64,000 nucleotides of DNA from Streptomonospora wellingtoniae (lineage in GTDB: Bacteria > Actinomycetota > Actinomycetes > Streptosporangiales > Streptosporangiaceae), in NCBI RefSeq assembly GCF_031845375.1, contig NZ_JAVREK010000003.1, positions 186,001-250,000 of the forward strand. The letters are read 5' to 3'. Both the position numbers and the translations under genes were made by a program. The notes below the pieces were generated by a model. That model saw nothing but the letters and a program-made list of their open reading frames with translations. It was not told the DNA's origin and did not search any database. Below, piece by piece: positions 24,754-33,560 of the stretch (position 1 is its first letter; each line of letters begins with the position of its first letter).

Positions 24754-25770
24754 TCAGTTCGCGCTGCAGGAGACCGAGGGCCAGTTCCAGTTGCCGTTGT
24801 GGTCGATGGTCATGCCCCAGTTGTTCCCGTTGCCGTTGGACGAGGCGACCAGCGTCTGGGCGTCGGGGTAGGTGGCGTTCACATTCCACGTCGCCAGGAC
24901 CTTCGCGGGGGACGGTACGTCGACCGTCACGTCCCAACTGCTCGCTCCGCTGACCGAGACGTTGAGGTTGTAGCGGTCGTCCCACTGCTCGCCGGCGGAG
25001 ATCGAGGCGGTGCATCCGTCATCGCCGCCACCGCCGTCATCGCCGCCACCGCCGTCATCGCCGCCACCGCCGCCGGAGGAGCCGAGCGTGATGTTGGAGT
25101 TGCCGCTGCTCTGGTATCCCTCGGTCGCCATGATCATGTAGTCGTGGTTGCCGAGGTTCATGCCGTGGCCGGCCCACGCGTCGAAGTGGTTGCCGGCGGT
25201 GATGGTGCCGCCGGTCCGCTTCTGCTGGCGCACGCTCCAGTACTGCGGGAACGTGGCGGTGCCCTCGATGGAGGGCTTGTCGTAGCGCATCGTGCGGTAG
25301 ATGTCGTAGGTGCCGCCGTCGCTGGTGACCGTGCCCTGGTACTCGCCCGACGGGCGGTAGCTGCCCCAGTTCTCCACGACGTAGTACTCGACGAGCGGAT
25401 CCCTCGTCCAGCCGTAGAGCGTCAGGTAGGAGTTGCCGGACGGGTTGAAGCTGCCGGAGTACTGCACGGTGCGGCGGCCGCCGGTACTCCAGCCCTTGCC
25501 GGCGACGAAGTTGCCGGTGTTGCTCCACTGGGTGCTGTAGTTGCCGCCGGACCCCAGCTCCATGGAGACCGTGCCCTGGCTGTCGGTCCAGAACGAGTAG
25601 AAGTAGCCGTCATGGTTACCGGTCTGGTTGGTCGTGACGGCCGCGCTTGCCGGACTGGGCACCATCATCGTGGCCGTGACCACCGCTACCGCGGCCGCTG
25701 AAACGCGGCCGAGGAGCGATCTTGTGCGGAAGCGGCCAGGGTTGCGCCGCCGTGTGGGGGATGTGTTCAT
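24754..25770 (-). CDS. GH11 endo-1,4-beta-xylanase with C-terminal CBM2-like domain
   Basis: Secreted xylanase, about 338 residues. A basic signal peptide ends near PSPASA (residue 43). The GH11 jelly-roll follows, with YFYSFWTDSQGTVSM, the nucleophile Glu in VEYYVVENWGSYRP and the acid/base Glu in MIMATEGYQSSG. A linker of GGGGDD units leads to a Cys-flanked module (CTASISAGEQWDD ... WNWPSVSCSAN) with Trp residues like a CBM2. ATG 25770 has GAGGAGG about 9 bases upstream. A XlnR/BxlR-type box lies about 220 bp upstream. Confidence 0.95.
   Translation of the reverse strand: MNTSPTRRRNPGRFRTRSLLGRVSAAAVAVVTATMMVPSPASAAVTTNQTGNHDGYFYSFWTDSQGTVSMELGSGGNYSTQWSNTGNFVAGKGWSTGGRRTVQYSGSFNPSGNSYLTLYGWTRDPLVEYYVVENWGSYRPSGEYQGTVTSDGGTYDIYRTMRYDKPSIEGTATFPQYWSVRQQKRTGGTITAGNHFDAWAGHGMNLGNHDYMIMATEGYQSSGNSNITLGSSGGGGGDDGGGGDDGGGGDDGCTASISAGEQWDDRYNLNVSVSGASSWDVTVDVPSPAKVLATWNVNATYPDAQTLVASSNGNGNNWGMTIDHNGNWNWPSVSCSAN
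25018..25071. repeat. Three tandem 18-bp repeats encoding the xylanase linker
   Basis: GTCATCGCCGCCACCGCC is repeated three times without change (plus-strand sequence), coding three GGGGDD units between the catalytic and binding domains. Exact identity at synonymous sites points to recent slippage. Confidence 0.9.
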
Positions 25771-25840
25771 GTTCGGGTTCCTCCTCGTGCGGTCTGGCGG
25801 AGGGGCCGGGCGCGCGGCCCGGGGGTCTGCCAGTACGGCC

Positions 25841-25899
25841 AGTGTTCGCGCGACCGCGCAGACTGTCAATAATTTCCGGAATATTTTCGGAGGTTTCGG
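25841..25899 (-). promoter_or_regulatory. Putative xylanase promoter with CGAAA half-sites
   Basis: On the minus strand, TTGACA (25864-25869) with AACACT about 17 bases on fits a housekeeping promoter, giving a leader of roughly 65 bases. Three CCGAAA/CCGGAAA half-sites (25873-25899) lie just upstream of the -35. Confidence 0.5.
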
Positions 25900-25987
25900 T
25901 CGACATGCGCACTCATCGACGCGGCGCGACACACAGATTCTTCCTGGACATCCGCGTTGACAGGCAAACCAGACGCCTTGATGATAC

Positions 25988-25998
25988 CGAAACTTTCG
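25988..25998. promoter_or_regulatory. CGAAACTTTCG box (xylanase-type operator)
   Basis: A perfect 11-bp dyad in the upstream region of the xylanase gene. It matches the CGAA-N-TTCG type element described upstream of Streptomyces xylanase genes and bound by BxlR-class LacI regulators. It is 218 bp from the start codon, farther than usual. Confidence 0.6.
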
Positions 25999-26070
25999 AT
26001 TCAGTTCCGGATATTCACCGCTCTCCTTGCACCGAGCGGATCCGCGATCGCCCCACGCCGACACAGCAGT

Positions 26071-26099
26071 GCGCTCCCTCCGCGGCGCGGAGGGAGCGC
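26071..26099. terminator. Perfect 13-bp hairpin
   Basis: GCGCTCCCTCCGC pairs with GCGGAGGGAGCGC around a 3-base loop. It lies 86 bp after the stop of the DUF1330-like gene and before the xylanase promoter region, both on the minus strand, so it insulates the two. Confidence 0.7.
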
Positions 26100-26184
26100 A
26101 TCCTGGGTGCCGGGAGCGGCTACCCGCCGGGGGCGGCAGGGCGGCCGCCGGCGCCGAAACCGACGGCGTCGTGCCGCAACCCCG

Positions 26185-26562
26185 TCAGGCACCGCGCCGG
26201 GCGGCCCACGGCACGGTCGGCTGCAGGACGGCCTCAACCAGCGCACCGGAGCGCAGCCCGGTGATCTCCTGGTACTCGGGGTCGGCCACCATGCGCCCGA
26301 ACGCCTCCCGGCTGGGGTAGCGCACCAGCAGAACCGCATCCCAGTCCTGGCCCTCCTCGGCCACCAGGGGTGCGGCGCCGTCGCCGGCATAGAGCAGCTC
26401 GGCTCCGTAGCGCTCCAGGAAGGGCCGCGCCTTTCGCGTGTACTCCGCGTAGGAGGCCCGGCCGTCCGGGGCGAACCGCAGCAGGTTGAGCATCACCACC
26501 GGTCCGTCGGGGTCCTCCCGCACGAAGCGCGCGAGGTCGGACCCGGCGGGATCGACTGCCAT
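26185..26562 (-). CDS. DUF1330-like small protein
   Basis: Dimeric alpha/beta-barrel type protein of about 125 residues. VVMLNLLRFAPDG, SYAEYTRKARPFLERYGAELLYAG, DAVLLVRYPSREAFGRMVADPEYQ and the C-terminal GLRSGALVEAVLQPT are typical of DUF1330. GAGGAGG spacing favours the second of two adjacent ATGs (26562). Biochemical role unknown. Confidence 0.8.
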   Translation of the reverse strand: MAVDPAGSDLARFVREDPDGPVVMLNLLRFAPDGRASYAEYTRKARPFLERYGAELLYAGDGAAPLVAEEGQDWDAVLLVRYPSREAFGRMVADPEYQEITGLRSGALVEAVLQPTVPWAARRGA

Positions 26563-26690
26563 CATGGCCTCCTCGTCATGGCCGGACACACCGCGGGCGC
26601 GGCCGCCCCCGGAGCGGGGGCCCGTTGCGGCACGCGCCGCCATCGTCGCATACCACCCAGTCGGTATCTACGTCCGGCGGCGGCCGCCGC

Positions 26691-27338
26691 TCACTCGCCG
26701 CGCCCCAACCGGTGGAGCCCGGCGCGCTCAGCCGCGACGAGCTCGGCGAAGGACCTGTGCCGGTCGCCCAGCCCCGGATACCAGGAGGCCCAGATATAAG
26801 CGGCCCATTCGCCGTCGGGGGCGACGTCGCCCGAGTCCAGCAGCCAGTACTGGGCATCGCCCGCGCCGGAGACGAGCAGGGCCCGCCCCTGGAGAACGCC
26901 GTCCTCGTAGACGAACTGCGGTTTCAGCACGCCGCCCGCCTCGGGGCCTTCCAGCCAGTCGACGGAGCGGGCCGGGCGCATCCGCCACATGAACGGGCTG
27001 ATGGCCCCCCACCCGTCGGAGGCGGCCAGGAACGACCGGTAGCTCGGCGGCAGCCGGGCGCCCAGGCGCCCCTCCAGGGATGCGAGCGCTCCCTCGGCCG
27101 CACCGCCGTACCCGAGCCAGCCGCAGGCGCGCTGCTCCTCGGTCGCGTCGGCGAGATCCAACTCGTCGAGCAGGCGCAGCAGTTCGGCGCTGTAGTCGGC
27201 CAGGTAGGCCCGCCAGCCCTCGGCGGAGTCCGGCAGGCGAGGCCCGCCGCCCCGCTCCTCCCCCTTCCCGGGAACGACGGGCTCGCAGGGCGCCGTTCCG
27301 GCGTCGCCGGTATCGCTGGCATCGCCGGTGCTGGCCAT
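26691..27338 (-). CDS. SMI1/KNR4 (SUKH) family protein
   Basis: SUKH-fold protein of about 215 residues: LEGRLGARLPPSYRSFLAASDGWG and a later YWLLDSGDVAPDGEWAAYIWASW match the family. SUKH proteins include immunity proteins of polymorphic toxins, but many are stand-alone; no toxin gene is adjacent here. ATG 27338 has GGAG six bases upstream; 27356 is the alternative. Repeat copy 6 lies directly upstream. Confidence 0.8.
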   Translation of the reverse strand: MASTGDASDTGDAGTAPCEPVVPGKGEERGGGPRLPDSAEGWRAYLADYSAELLRLLDELDLADATEEQRACGWLGYGGAAEGALASLEGRLGARLPPSYRSFLAASDGWGAISPFMWRMRPARSVDWLEGPEAGGVLKPQFVYEDGVLQGRALLVSGAGDAQYWLLDSGDVAPDGEWAAYIWASWYPGLGDRHRSFAELVAAERAGLHRLGRGE

Positions 27339-27369
27339 GAAAGCTCCGATCCGCATCTCAACCCCCGTT

Positions 27370-27424
27370 GATCTTGTAGCTATCGTGAAGTAAAACGATT
27401 TCCACTCACGATAGCTACAAGATC
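27370..27424. repeat. Dispersed palindromic element, copy 6
   Basis: Exactly 55 bp, perfect 17-bp arms (19 with GA/TC), outer extension CCGTT/AACGG. Spacer opens GAAGTAAAACG like copy 4. It is in the divergent space between the SUKH gene and the amidohydrolase gene. Confidence 0.95.
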
Positions 27425-27551
27425 AACGGCGTTTTCCCGACGGCAGCCGCGTGGCCGCCCGGAGTCTCGGAGTTGCCGGGCAGGCGCTCCGGGTCCGTCA
27501 TCGCGGCGGCGTCGGTCCACCGGTCTGCGGCGCCGCCCGCACCGATCTACA

Positions 27552-28454
27552 GTGGCCGCCGTGACTGCCGATGCGACCGACTCCCGGCAAAACGCCGAGG
27601 CCGCTGCCACGCGCGAACTGTGGCGCGGGCTCGGGCTGCCGGGCCTGATCGACGTCCACACCCACTTCATGCCCGACAACGTACTGCGCAAGGTGTGGGC
27701 CTTCTTCGACGCCCTCGGCGAGGGCGTCTGGCCGATCACCTACCGCCTCGGCGACGAGGAGCGGGTCGCGCTGCTGCGTGCGTTCGGTGTCCGGCGCTTC
27801 ACGGCACTGGCCTACCCGCACCGGCCGCACATGGCCCGATGGCTGAACGCCTGGAGCGCCGACTTCGCCGCGCAGCACCCCGACTGCCTGCGCAGCGCCA
27901 CGTTCTACCCCGAAGAGGGGGCCGCCGACTACGTCTCCGACGCGATCGGCGCGGGCGCCCGCGTGTTCAAGGCCCACGTGCAGGTGGGCGGCTACGACCC
28001 CCGCGACCCTCTGCTCTCCGGCGTCTGGGGCGCGCTGGCCGACTCCGGCACGCCGGTGGTGGTGCACTGCGGCACCGGCCCGCAGAGCGGGCGCTTCACC
28101 GGCCCGGACGTGTTCGCCGAGGTCCTGCGCGAGCACCCCCGCCTCACGGCCGTCGTCGCGCACTTCGGCAGCCCGGAGTACACCGAGTTCATGGACCTGG
28201 CCCTGCGCTACGAACGCGTGCACTTGGACACGACGACGGTGTTCACCCGCTTCACCGAGCGCACCGCCCCGTTCCCCGCCGCCGAGCTGCCGCGCCTGGC
28301 GGACCTGCGGGAGAAGATCCTGCTCGGTACCGACTTCCCGAACATCCCCTACCCCTACAGCGAGCAGCTCCGGGCCCTGCGGGACCTGGATCGGGGCGAC
28401 GACTGGCTGCGCGCGGTCCTCTACGGCAACGCCGCCCGCCTGTTCGACCTCTGA
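27552..28454 (+). CDS. Amidohydrolase family 2 protein
   Basis: TIM-barrel metal-dependent hydrolase or decarboxylase (PF04909 type), about 300 residues. Metal ligands are visible: DVHTHF (H-x-H), VVVHCG, VVAHFG and LLGTDFPN, with a Lys in VFKAHVQVGG. GTG 27552 is the probable start (27561 possible); TACAGT before it may be a -10 box for a near-leaderless message. It ends at a strong hairpin shared with the NhaC gene. Substrate unknown. Confidence 0.85.
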   Translation: MAAVTADATDSRQNAEAAATRELWRGLGLPGLIDVHTHFMPDNVLRKVWAFFDALGEGVWPITYRLGDEERVALLRAFGVRRFTALAYPHRPHMARWLNAWSADFAAQHPDCLRSATFYPEEGAADYVSDAIGAGARVFKAHVQVGGYDPRDPLLSGVWGALADSGTPVVVHCGTGPQSGRFTGPDVFAEVLREHPRLTAVVAHFGSPEYTEFMDLALRYERVHLDTTTVFTRFTERTAPFPAAELPRLADLREKILLGTDFPNIPYPYSEQLRALRDLDRGDDWLRAVLYGNAARLFDL

Positions 28455-28509
28455 CGGACGGACGGGCCGCGGGCGGGCGTCCGTCGCGCCGGGTCCACAG
28501 CGCCGACGA

Positions 28510-28560
28510 GGACGACCGCGCCGCCGCCCCCGTCGGGCCCCGATGGCGGCGCGGTCGTCC
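28510..28560. terminator. Perfect 16-bp hairpin between convergent genes
   Basis: GGACGACCGCGCCGCC (28510-28525) pairs with GGCGGCGCGGTCGTCC (28545-28560), loop 19 bases, between the amidohydrolase and NhaC stops. Works in both directions. Confidence 0.78.
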
Positions 28561-28566
28561 GCGAGG

Positions 28567-30039
28567 TCAGCGCTCCGCGACCTCCGACTCCGGCTCCGGC
28601 TCCGGGTCCGGCTGTCGGCGGCGGATGCCGAACCCGCCGGTCAGCGGCGCCAGGACGGCGAGGAGCGCCGAGAAGGCGAAGCCGCTCCAGTTGAAGACGG
28701 CCCACGGCAGGAACTCGAAGTTGGCCACCCCGAGCGTGGTCGCGAAGAACACGCCGGAGACCGTCCACGGCATCAGCACCTCGGTGATGGTCACCGAGTC
28801 CTCCATGCTGCGCGACAGGTTGACCGGGTGCAGGTTCCGCTTCTTGTAGGCCTCGCCGTAGAGGTCGTTGACGAGGAAGAACGTGACGAGGGCGTTGGAC
28901 GTGCCGTTGATGATGGCGAACCCGGACAGCAGGGTGGTGGCCACCAGTCCGCCCGTCGAGCGCAGCCGCTCGATCATCCGGCCGAGCAGGACGCGCAGCA
29001 CGTTGGAGTTCTCCAGCGCGGCGGCGAAGAAGAACGCGCAGAAGACGAAGAACGCCGACTGGTACATCGAGTACAGCCCGCCGCGCTGCAGCAGCTCGGT
29101 GAGCGTGTCCGACACGGCGCCGCCGTCGGGCAGCATGTCGGTCGTGAAGCCGGAGACGGTCGCGGCGAACAGGTCGGCGACGCTGAAACCCTGCACCAGT
29201 ACGGCCAGGACGAGGGCCGACATCGACGACACGAAGAGCACCACCAGCGGGGGCTTCCTCATGATCGAGCCGATCAGCACCAGCGCCGGCGGGATCAGCA
29301 GCAGCGCGTTGAGGGTGAACAGGCCTTCCAGTTCGGTGAGAGTGCCTTCGACGACGCCGAGGTCGACCGACGAGGCTCCGATGGAGTTGCCGGCGACCAG
29401 GAACACCACGATGGCCAGCAGCGACGAGGGCAGGGCGGTGTAGAGCATGTGCCGGATGTGCTCGTACAGGTCCGCGCCGGCCGCGAGCGAGCTCATGTTG
29501 GTCGTGTCCGACAGCGGCGAGAGCTTGTCTCCGAAGTAGGCTCCCGACACCACGGCGCCCGCCGTGATCGCCACCGAGACGTCCATCGTCTGCGCGACGC
29601 CGATCAGGGCCACGCCGATCGTCCCGCCTGCGCCCCAGGAGGTCCCCGTGAAGGTGGCGACGATCCCGGTGACGATGAAGGCGAGCACGTACAGGTAGGC
29701 CGGGTCGATCAGCTCCAGGCCGTAGTAGACCATCAGCGGGATCGTGCCGGAGATCATCCAGGTCCCGATCAGCATGCCGATGCTGAGCAGGATGAGGATC
29801 GCGGGCAGCGCCCGTTTGATCTTCTCGCCCATGTCGGTGAGGATCTGCGCCAGGCTCGTGCCGTACCGGGCGGCGAACAGGGAGAGCACCACGCCCGCGA
29901 AGATGAGCATCAGCTCGGCCGGGTACTTGAGGATTCCGATCCCGCCGACGAGGATCGCCACGGTCGCGGCCACGGGGACCAGGGCCATGGCCACTCCCGG
30001 TCGGGGCGGTGTCCTGGTCTCCTCCTGGGGGGAAGTCAT
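28567..30039 (-). CDS. NhaC-family Na+/H+ antiporter-type transporter
   Basis: Integral membrane protein of about 490 residues with eleven to twelve hydrophobic segments. FTGTSWGAGGTIGVALIGVA, GAYFGDKLSPLSDTTN and the late MEDSVTITEVLMPWTVSGVFFATTLGV are NhaC-type motifs. Some relatives exchange organic acids or amino acids rather than Na+/H+. It is 41 bp behind the Cys/Met PLP enzyme on the same strand, which suggests transport of that enzyme's substrate or product. ATG 30039 has GAGAGGA upstream. Confidence 0.88.
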   Translation of the reverse strand: MTSPQEETRTPPRPGVAMALVPVAATVAILVGGIGILKYPAELMLIFAGVVLSLFAARYGTSLAQILTDMGEKIKRALPAILILLSIGMLIGTWMISGTIPLMVYYGLELIDPAYLYVLAFIVTGIVATFTGTSWGAGGTIGVALIGVAQTMDVSVAITAGAVVSGAYFGDKLSPLSDTTNMSSLAAGADLYEHIRHMLYTALPSSLLAIVVFLVAGNSIGASSVDLGVVEGTLTELEGLFTLNALLLIPPALVLIGSIMRKPPLVVLFVSSMSALVLAVLVQGFSVADLFAATVSGFTTDMLPDGGAVSDTLTELLQRGGLYSMYQSAFFVFCAFFFAAALENSNVLRVLLGRMIERLRSTGGLVATTLLSGFAIINGTSNALVTFFLVNDLYGEAYKKRNLHPVNLSRSMEDSVTITEVLMPWTVSGVFFATTLGVANFEFLPWAVFNWSGFAFSALLAVLAPLTGGFGIRRRQPDPEPEPESEVAER

Positions 30040-30080
30040 AAGCATCCTCTCGGTACTGATGGGTCGGGGGGAGGGGGCGG

Positions 30081-31250
30081 CTACAGCTTTGCGAATGCCC
30101 CTTCGATGTCCTCGATCTGGCGTTCGGCGCCTTCGAGGCCGACGGACAGGCGGACGGTGCCCGGCGCGATCCCGGTGGACCGCAGCTGCGCCTCCGTGCC
30201 GGGCCGAAGCGGTGCGGTGACGAGGCTCTCGTAGCCGCCCCAGCTCGTGCCGATGCGGAACAGCGACAGGCCGTCGATGAACGCGGCGACGCGTGCGAAA
30301 GTCGCGTCGCGCAGTTCGAAGCTGAGCAGCCCGGAGTACCCGCTGAACTGGCTGCGGACGATCTCCTCGTCGGGGCGGTGGTCGGCGTGGGGGTGGTGCA
30401 CGGCCTGGACCTCGGTGCGCGCCGCCAGATGGTCGACCACCCGGCGGGCGTTGCGCTGGTGCTCCTCCATGCGTACCGGCAGCGTGCGCAGGCCCCGCAG
30501 GACCAGCGACGCCTCCTGCGCCGACATGACCGAGCCGAAGAGCTGGTGCCCGTTGTAGAAGACCTCGCGGATCACCTCGCGCGAGCCGATCGCCGCGCCA
30601 CCGACGACGTCGCTGTGCCCGCCGATGTACTTGGTCAGGGAGTGGACGACGATGTCGACGCCCGACGCCAGCGGTTTCTGGAACAGCGGGGTCGACCAGG
30701 TGTTGTCCATGACCGTGCGGATCCCGCGGCGCCGCGCGACGCGGGTCAGCGCAGGCACGTCCAGCACCTTCATCCGCAGGGTGCCGGGACTCTCGACGTA
30801 GATGAGCGCCGTGTCGTCGCGGATGTGGTCCTCGATGTCGGCGGTGGCCTCCGCGAGGACGGTGTGCTCGATACCGAAGCGGCGCAGGTACGCGGCCAGC
30901 TCCAGGGTCGGGCCGTAGACGTTGTTGACGAACAGCACGTGGTCGCCGCCCTTGAGCAGACCCGCCAGGACGGCGCTGATCGCGCCCATCCCGGAACCGA
31001 AGCACTTGGCGGCCTCGCCGCCCTCCAGGAGCGCCAGCCGCTCCTCCAGGAACGCGACAGTGGGGTTGGTTCCCCGGCTGTAGACGAAGTTCTCGTGCTC
31101 GGCCGCCTGCTGCCGGGCGAACTCTTCGAAGGACGGCTTGGTGAACAGGCTGGTCTGGAAGATGGGCGGGGCGACGGCACCCGCATGGCGTCCGGGACCG
31201 TCCCACTCGCCCATGCAGATTTCCCTGTCCGTGCTGTCCACGCTGTTCAC
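30081..31250 (-). CDS. Cys/Met metabolism PLP-dependent enzyme (cystathionine synthase/lyase family)
   Basis: Fold-type I PLP enzyme of about 389 residues. The substrate region is YSRGTNPTVAFLEERLALLEGGEAAKCFGSGMGAIS, the PLP-Asp region is VMDNTWSTPLFQKPL, and the PLP Lys is in HSLTKYIGGHSDVVGG. Cystathionine gamma-synthase, gamma-lyase and methionine gamma-lyase are not separable by eye. GTG 31250 has GGGAGG about 5 bases upstream; the longer frame to 31403 crosses the operator. First gene of an operon with NhaC. Confidence 0.88.
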   Translation of the reverse strand: MNSVDSTDREICMGEWDGPGRHAGAVAPPIFQTSLFTKPSFEEFARQQAAEHENFVYSRGTNPTVAFLEERLALLEGGEAAKCFGSGMGAISAVLAGLLKGGDHVLFVNNVYGPTLELAAYLRRFGIEHTVLAEATADIEDHIRDDTALIYVESPGTLRMKVLDVPALTRVARRRGIRTVMDNTWSTPLFQKPLASGVDIVVHSLTKYIGGHSDVVGGAAIGSREVIREVFYNGHQLFGSVMSAQEASLVLRGLRTLPVRMEEHQRNARRVVDHLAARTEVQAVHHPHADHRPDEEIVRSQFSGYSGLLSFELRDATFARVAAFIDGLSLFRIGTSWGGYESLVTAPLRPGTEAQLRSTGIAPGTVRLSVGLEGAERQIEDIEGAFAKL

Positions 31251-31410
31251 CCGTGCCTCCCCCGTGCTTCCCCGTGAATGTGCTGCTGAGGATGTGCGGC
31301 GGCGGTCCCCCGCTTGTGGCGGCGTTGCGCCGACCGCCGCACCGGTTCCGCGCCCTCTGCGGCCGGTCCGGGCCGTGAGCAGGAACGATCGCGCGGAATC
31401 CATCGGTCAT

Positions 31411-31423
31411 CTTGTAATACAAG
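31411..31423. promoter_or_regulatory. Operator-like dyad CTTGTA-A-TACAAG
   Basis: A perfect 6-1-6 inverted repeat in the divergent region between the PLP-enzyme operon and the GntR gene, 160 bp from the former. It matches the T-G-T...A-C-A pattern of FadR/FCD-type GntR operators. Confidence 0.62.
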
Positions 31424-31603
31424 CTGATAAGCAGTCAACGAATTCGCCATAACGGTGCGGAGCGCATCCGCGCAACCGCGTTCCGTGGTGCGGCCCACCG
31501 GGCGGAACGTGCGCGGCGGCGCCGCTCCAGGACGCCGCACCCGGCGGCTCTGTAGGCTGAAGGCGCAGGTACACCGATCCAGCGAAGGGCGGGGCGAAAC
31601 ACG

Positions 31604-32401
31604 ATGGGGGCAGTGTCTGCGGGACGGCCTGATCAGGACCCCGCGGGGCGGAGCGGCCCCCAGCGCGCCCGGCCGCACTCGCTGACCGCACAGGTCGTCG
31701 ACTTCGTCGAGGAGTTGTGCGTGGGCCCCGGCGCCAAGCCGGGAGGCCGGCTGCCCTCGGAGAAGGAACTCGCCGAACGCTTCGGTGTCAGCCGGGTCGT
31801 GCTCCGCGAGGCCATGAAGACGCTGGAGGCCAAAGGGCTCGTCCACCGCCGCCAGGGCAAGCCGGCGGTCATCGCCTCACCCAACGCCCTGCCCGTGGAG
31901 AACTTCGTGGCGCTTTCGGTGCTGCGCGACCGCCGGGCTCTGATGGAGTTCACCGAGATCCGCAAGGCGCTGGAGGTACACGGCGCCCGGCTGGCGGCGC
32001 AGCGCATCGCCGGCCCGGAGCAGGAGCAGACCCGCGAGGACATCGCCCGGGCGCGCGAGGCCATCGCCGAGATGCGCTCCGACCCGCTCGACGTGCCCAC
32101 GCGGCTGCGCACCGACGTCGCCTTCCATCAGGCGCTCGCGGCGGCTTCGGGCAACCGGAGCCTGACGCAGATCCTGGACGCGCTGGAGCAGTCGCTGGCC
32201 GAGAGCCGCGAGCGGAGCCACCGCCGCTTCCTGGCCACCGCCGAGGACCCCGCGGCCTCCGCGACCGAGCACGAGGTGGTGCTCGACGCGGTCCTCACCG
32301 GCGACCCCGCCCACGCCGTCGCTGCTATGGAGCACCACCTCCAGGTCACCCTGCACGAGATCCGGACCCGCCCCGACGCCGAGGACCCCCCGGAGTCCTG
32401 A
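31604..32401 (+). CDS. GntR-family regulator, FCD (FadR) subfamily
   Basis: Regulator of 265 residues. The winged helix (GGRLPSEKELAERFGVSRVVLREAMKTLEAKGLVHRRQGKPAVI) follows about 25 variable residues. The FCD effector domain has EIRKALEVHGARLAAQRI, DVAFHQALAAASGNRSL and TEHEVVLDAVLTGDPAHAVAAMEHHL with the metal-binding D-x3-H ... H ... H pattern. It probably controls the divergent PLP enzyme/NhaC operon through the dyad at 31411. Confidence 0.9.
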   Translation: MGAVSAGRPDQDPAGRSGPQRARPHSLTAQVVDFVEELCVGPGAKPGGRLPSEKELAERFGVSRVVLREAMKTLEAKGLVHRRQGKPAVIASPNALPVENFVALSVLRDRRALMEFTEIRKALEVHGARLAAQRIAGPEQEQTREDIARAREAIAEMRSDPLDVPTRLRTDVAFHQALAAASGNRSLTQILDALEQSLAESRERSHRRFLATAEDPAASATEHEVVLDAVLTGDPAHAVAAMEHHLQVTLHEIRTRPDAEDPPES

Positions 32402-32460
32402 CTCCTGACCCCTGCCCCCTCCGACTTCGGCATCGGCCGAGGATCCTCCGGACACAGCGC

Positions 32461-32493
32461 GGCCCACCCGCGCGCGGTCGTCGCGGGTGGGCC
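32461..32493. terminator. Perfect 12-bp hairpin between convergent genes
   Basis: GGCCCACCCGCG pairs with CGCGGGTGGGCC across a 9-base loop, between the GntR stop and the binding-protein stop on the other strand. Confidence 0.75.
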
Positions 32494-32522
32494 CGTGGGG
32501 GCGGGAACGGATCAGCGGCGCC

Positions 32523-33560
32523 TCACTCGGTGCGAAGGTCCTCGGGGACGATGTCGGTGTAGCCGGGCGGGTCCTCCACCAGTCCGGTGGACTTGTGGAA
32601 CTCCAGAGCCGCCTCGACCGACTCCTCTGGGAATCCGATCCCGTCGGGCACCTCCTCCTGCATGATGGGCAGCAGCTCGGAGCGGGCGTCGGCGTCGATG
32701 CCCTCCATGTAATCGGCCAGCAGCTTCTCGACCTTCGGGTCCTCACGGATGTCCTTGTTCGCCCGTTCGATCGCCCGCTGGAAGCCCGCGACCTCTTCGG
32801 GCTTCTGCTCGCGGACGTCGGCGGTCGTGAACACGACCCCGTGTGCGGTGTGCTCGAACCCGGGGATGTCGCCGCGCGAGGGCGAGATGTAGGCGCTGCC
32901 CACGCCCGTCGCGTCAGCCTGCTGGGCGACCGGCTGGAAGAACGACAGCGCGTCCACCTGGCCGGACTCCAGCGCGCCCAGGGCCGCGGGCGGATCGGCG
33001 CCCAGATTGACGAGCTTGGCGTCGGTGGCCGCCTCCATGCCGTTCTTCTGGAAGAGGTAGGCCACCAGCGCCTCGGTCCCGCTGCCGGGGCCGGTGATGC
33101 CGATGTTCTTGCCCTTCAGGGCGTCGATGCGCTCCTTTAGCGGCGCGTCCTGGCCGGGCCCCTCGAAGTCCTCGCCGACGATGATGTCGACGTAGTACTT
33201 GTCGACCAGGCTCGCCGTCAGCTCGGTTGTGTCGTCCCGGCCGTAGAGGTTGAGCGCGTCGGTCAGCACACCGGCGCCCAGGTCGATGCTGCCGGACTGG
33301 AGGGCGGCGGCCAGCTTGGCCCCCGTCCCCAGTCGGGGCCGCTCGCCGAGCTCGACCCCCTCGTCCTCGAAGTAGCCGCGCTCCTCGGCGACGTAGAGGG
33401 GGAAGAACGCGACGGAGTCGCTGATCTGCCCGACGTTGAGCACGCCTTCGGGGGTGTCCGAGGCACCGCCGGCGCACGCGCTCGTGGCGAACACCAGGGC
33501 CGACAGCACCCCTGCCGCTGCGGCCGCGCGCCCTCGGCGCGGCCTGGTCGTGGTTGTCAT
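32523..33560 (-). CDS. Substrate-binding lipoprotein, SsuA/NMT1 type (second system)
   Basis: Extracytoplasmic receptor of about 345 residues. The signal peptide ends in a lipobox (VFATSAC). NVGQISDSVAFFPLYVAEERGYFEDEGVEL and LKGKNIGITGPGSGTEALVAYLFQKNG are NMT1-like. It is the last gene of a six-gene operon; its ATG 33560 (GGAGG 8 bases upstream) overlaps the permease stop. The two aromatic-acid-type catabolic genes in the operon suggest it binds an organic acid rather than a sulfonate. Confidence 0.9.
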   Translation of the reverse strand: MTTTTRPRRGRAAAAAGVLSALVFATSACAGGASDTPEGVLNVGQISDSVAFFPLYVAEERGYFEDEGVELGERPRLGTGAKLAAALQSGSIDLGAGVLTDALNLYGRDDTTELTASLVDKYYVDIIVGEDFEGPGQDAPLKERIDALKGKNIGITGPGSGTEALVAYLFQKNGMEAATDAKLVNLGADPPAALGALESGQVDALSFFQPVAQQADATGVGSAYISPSRGDIPGFEHTAHGVVFTTADVREQKPEEVAGFQRAIERANKDIREDPKVEKLLADYMEGIDADARSELLPIMQEEVPDGIGFPEESVEAALEFHKSTGLVEDPPGYTDIVPEDLRTE

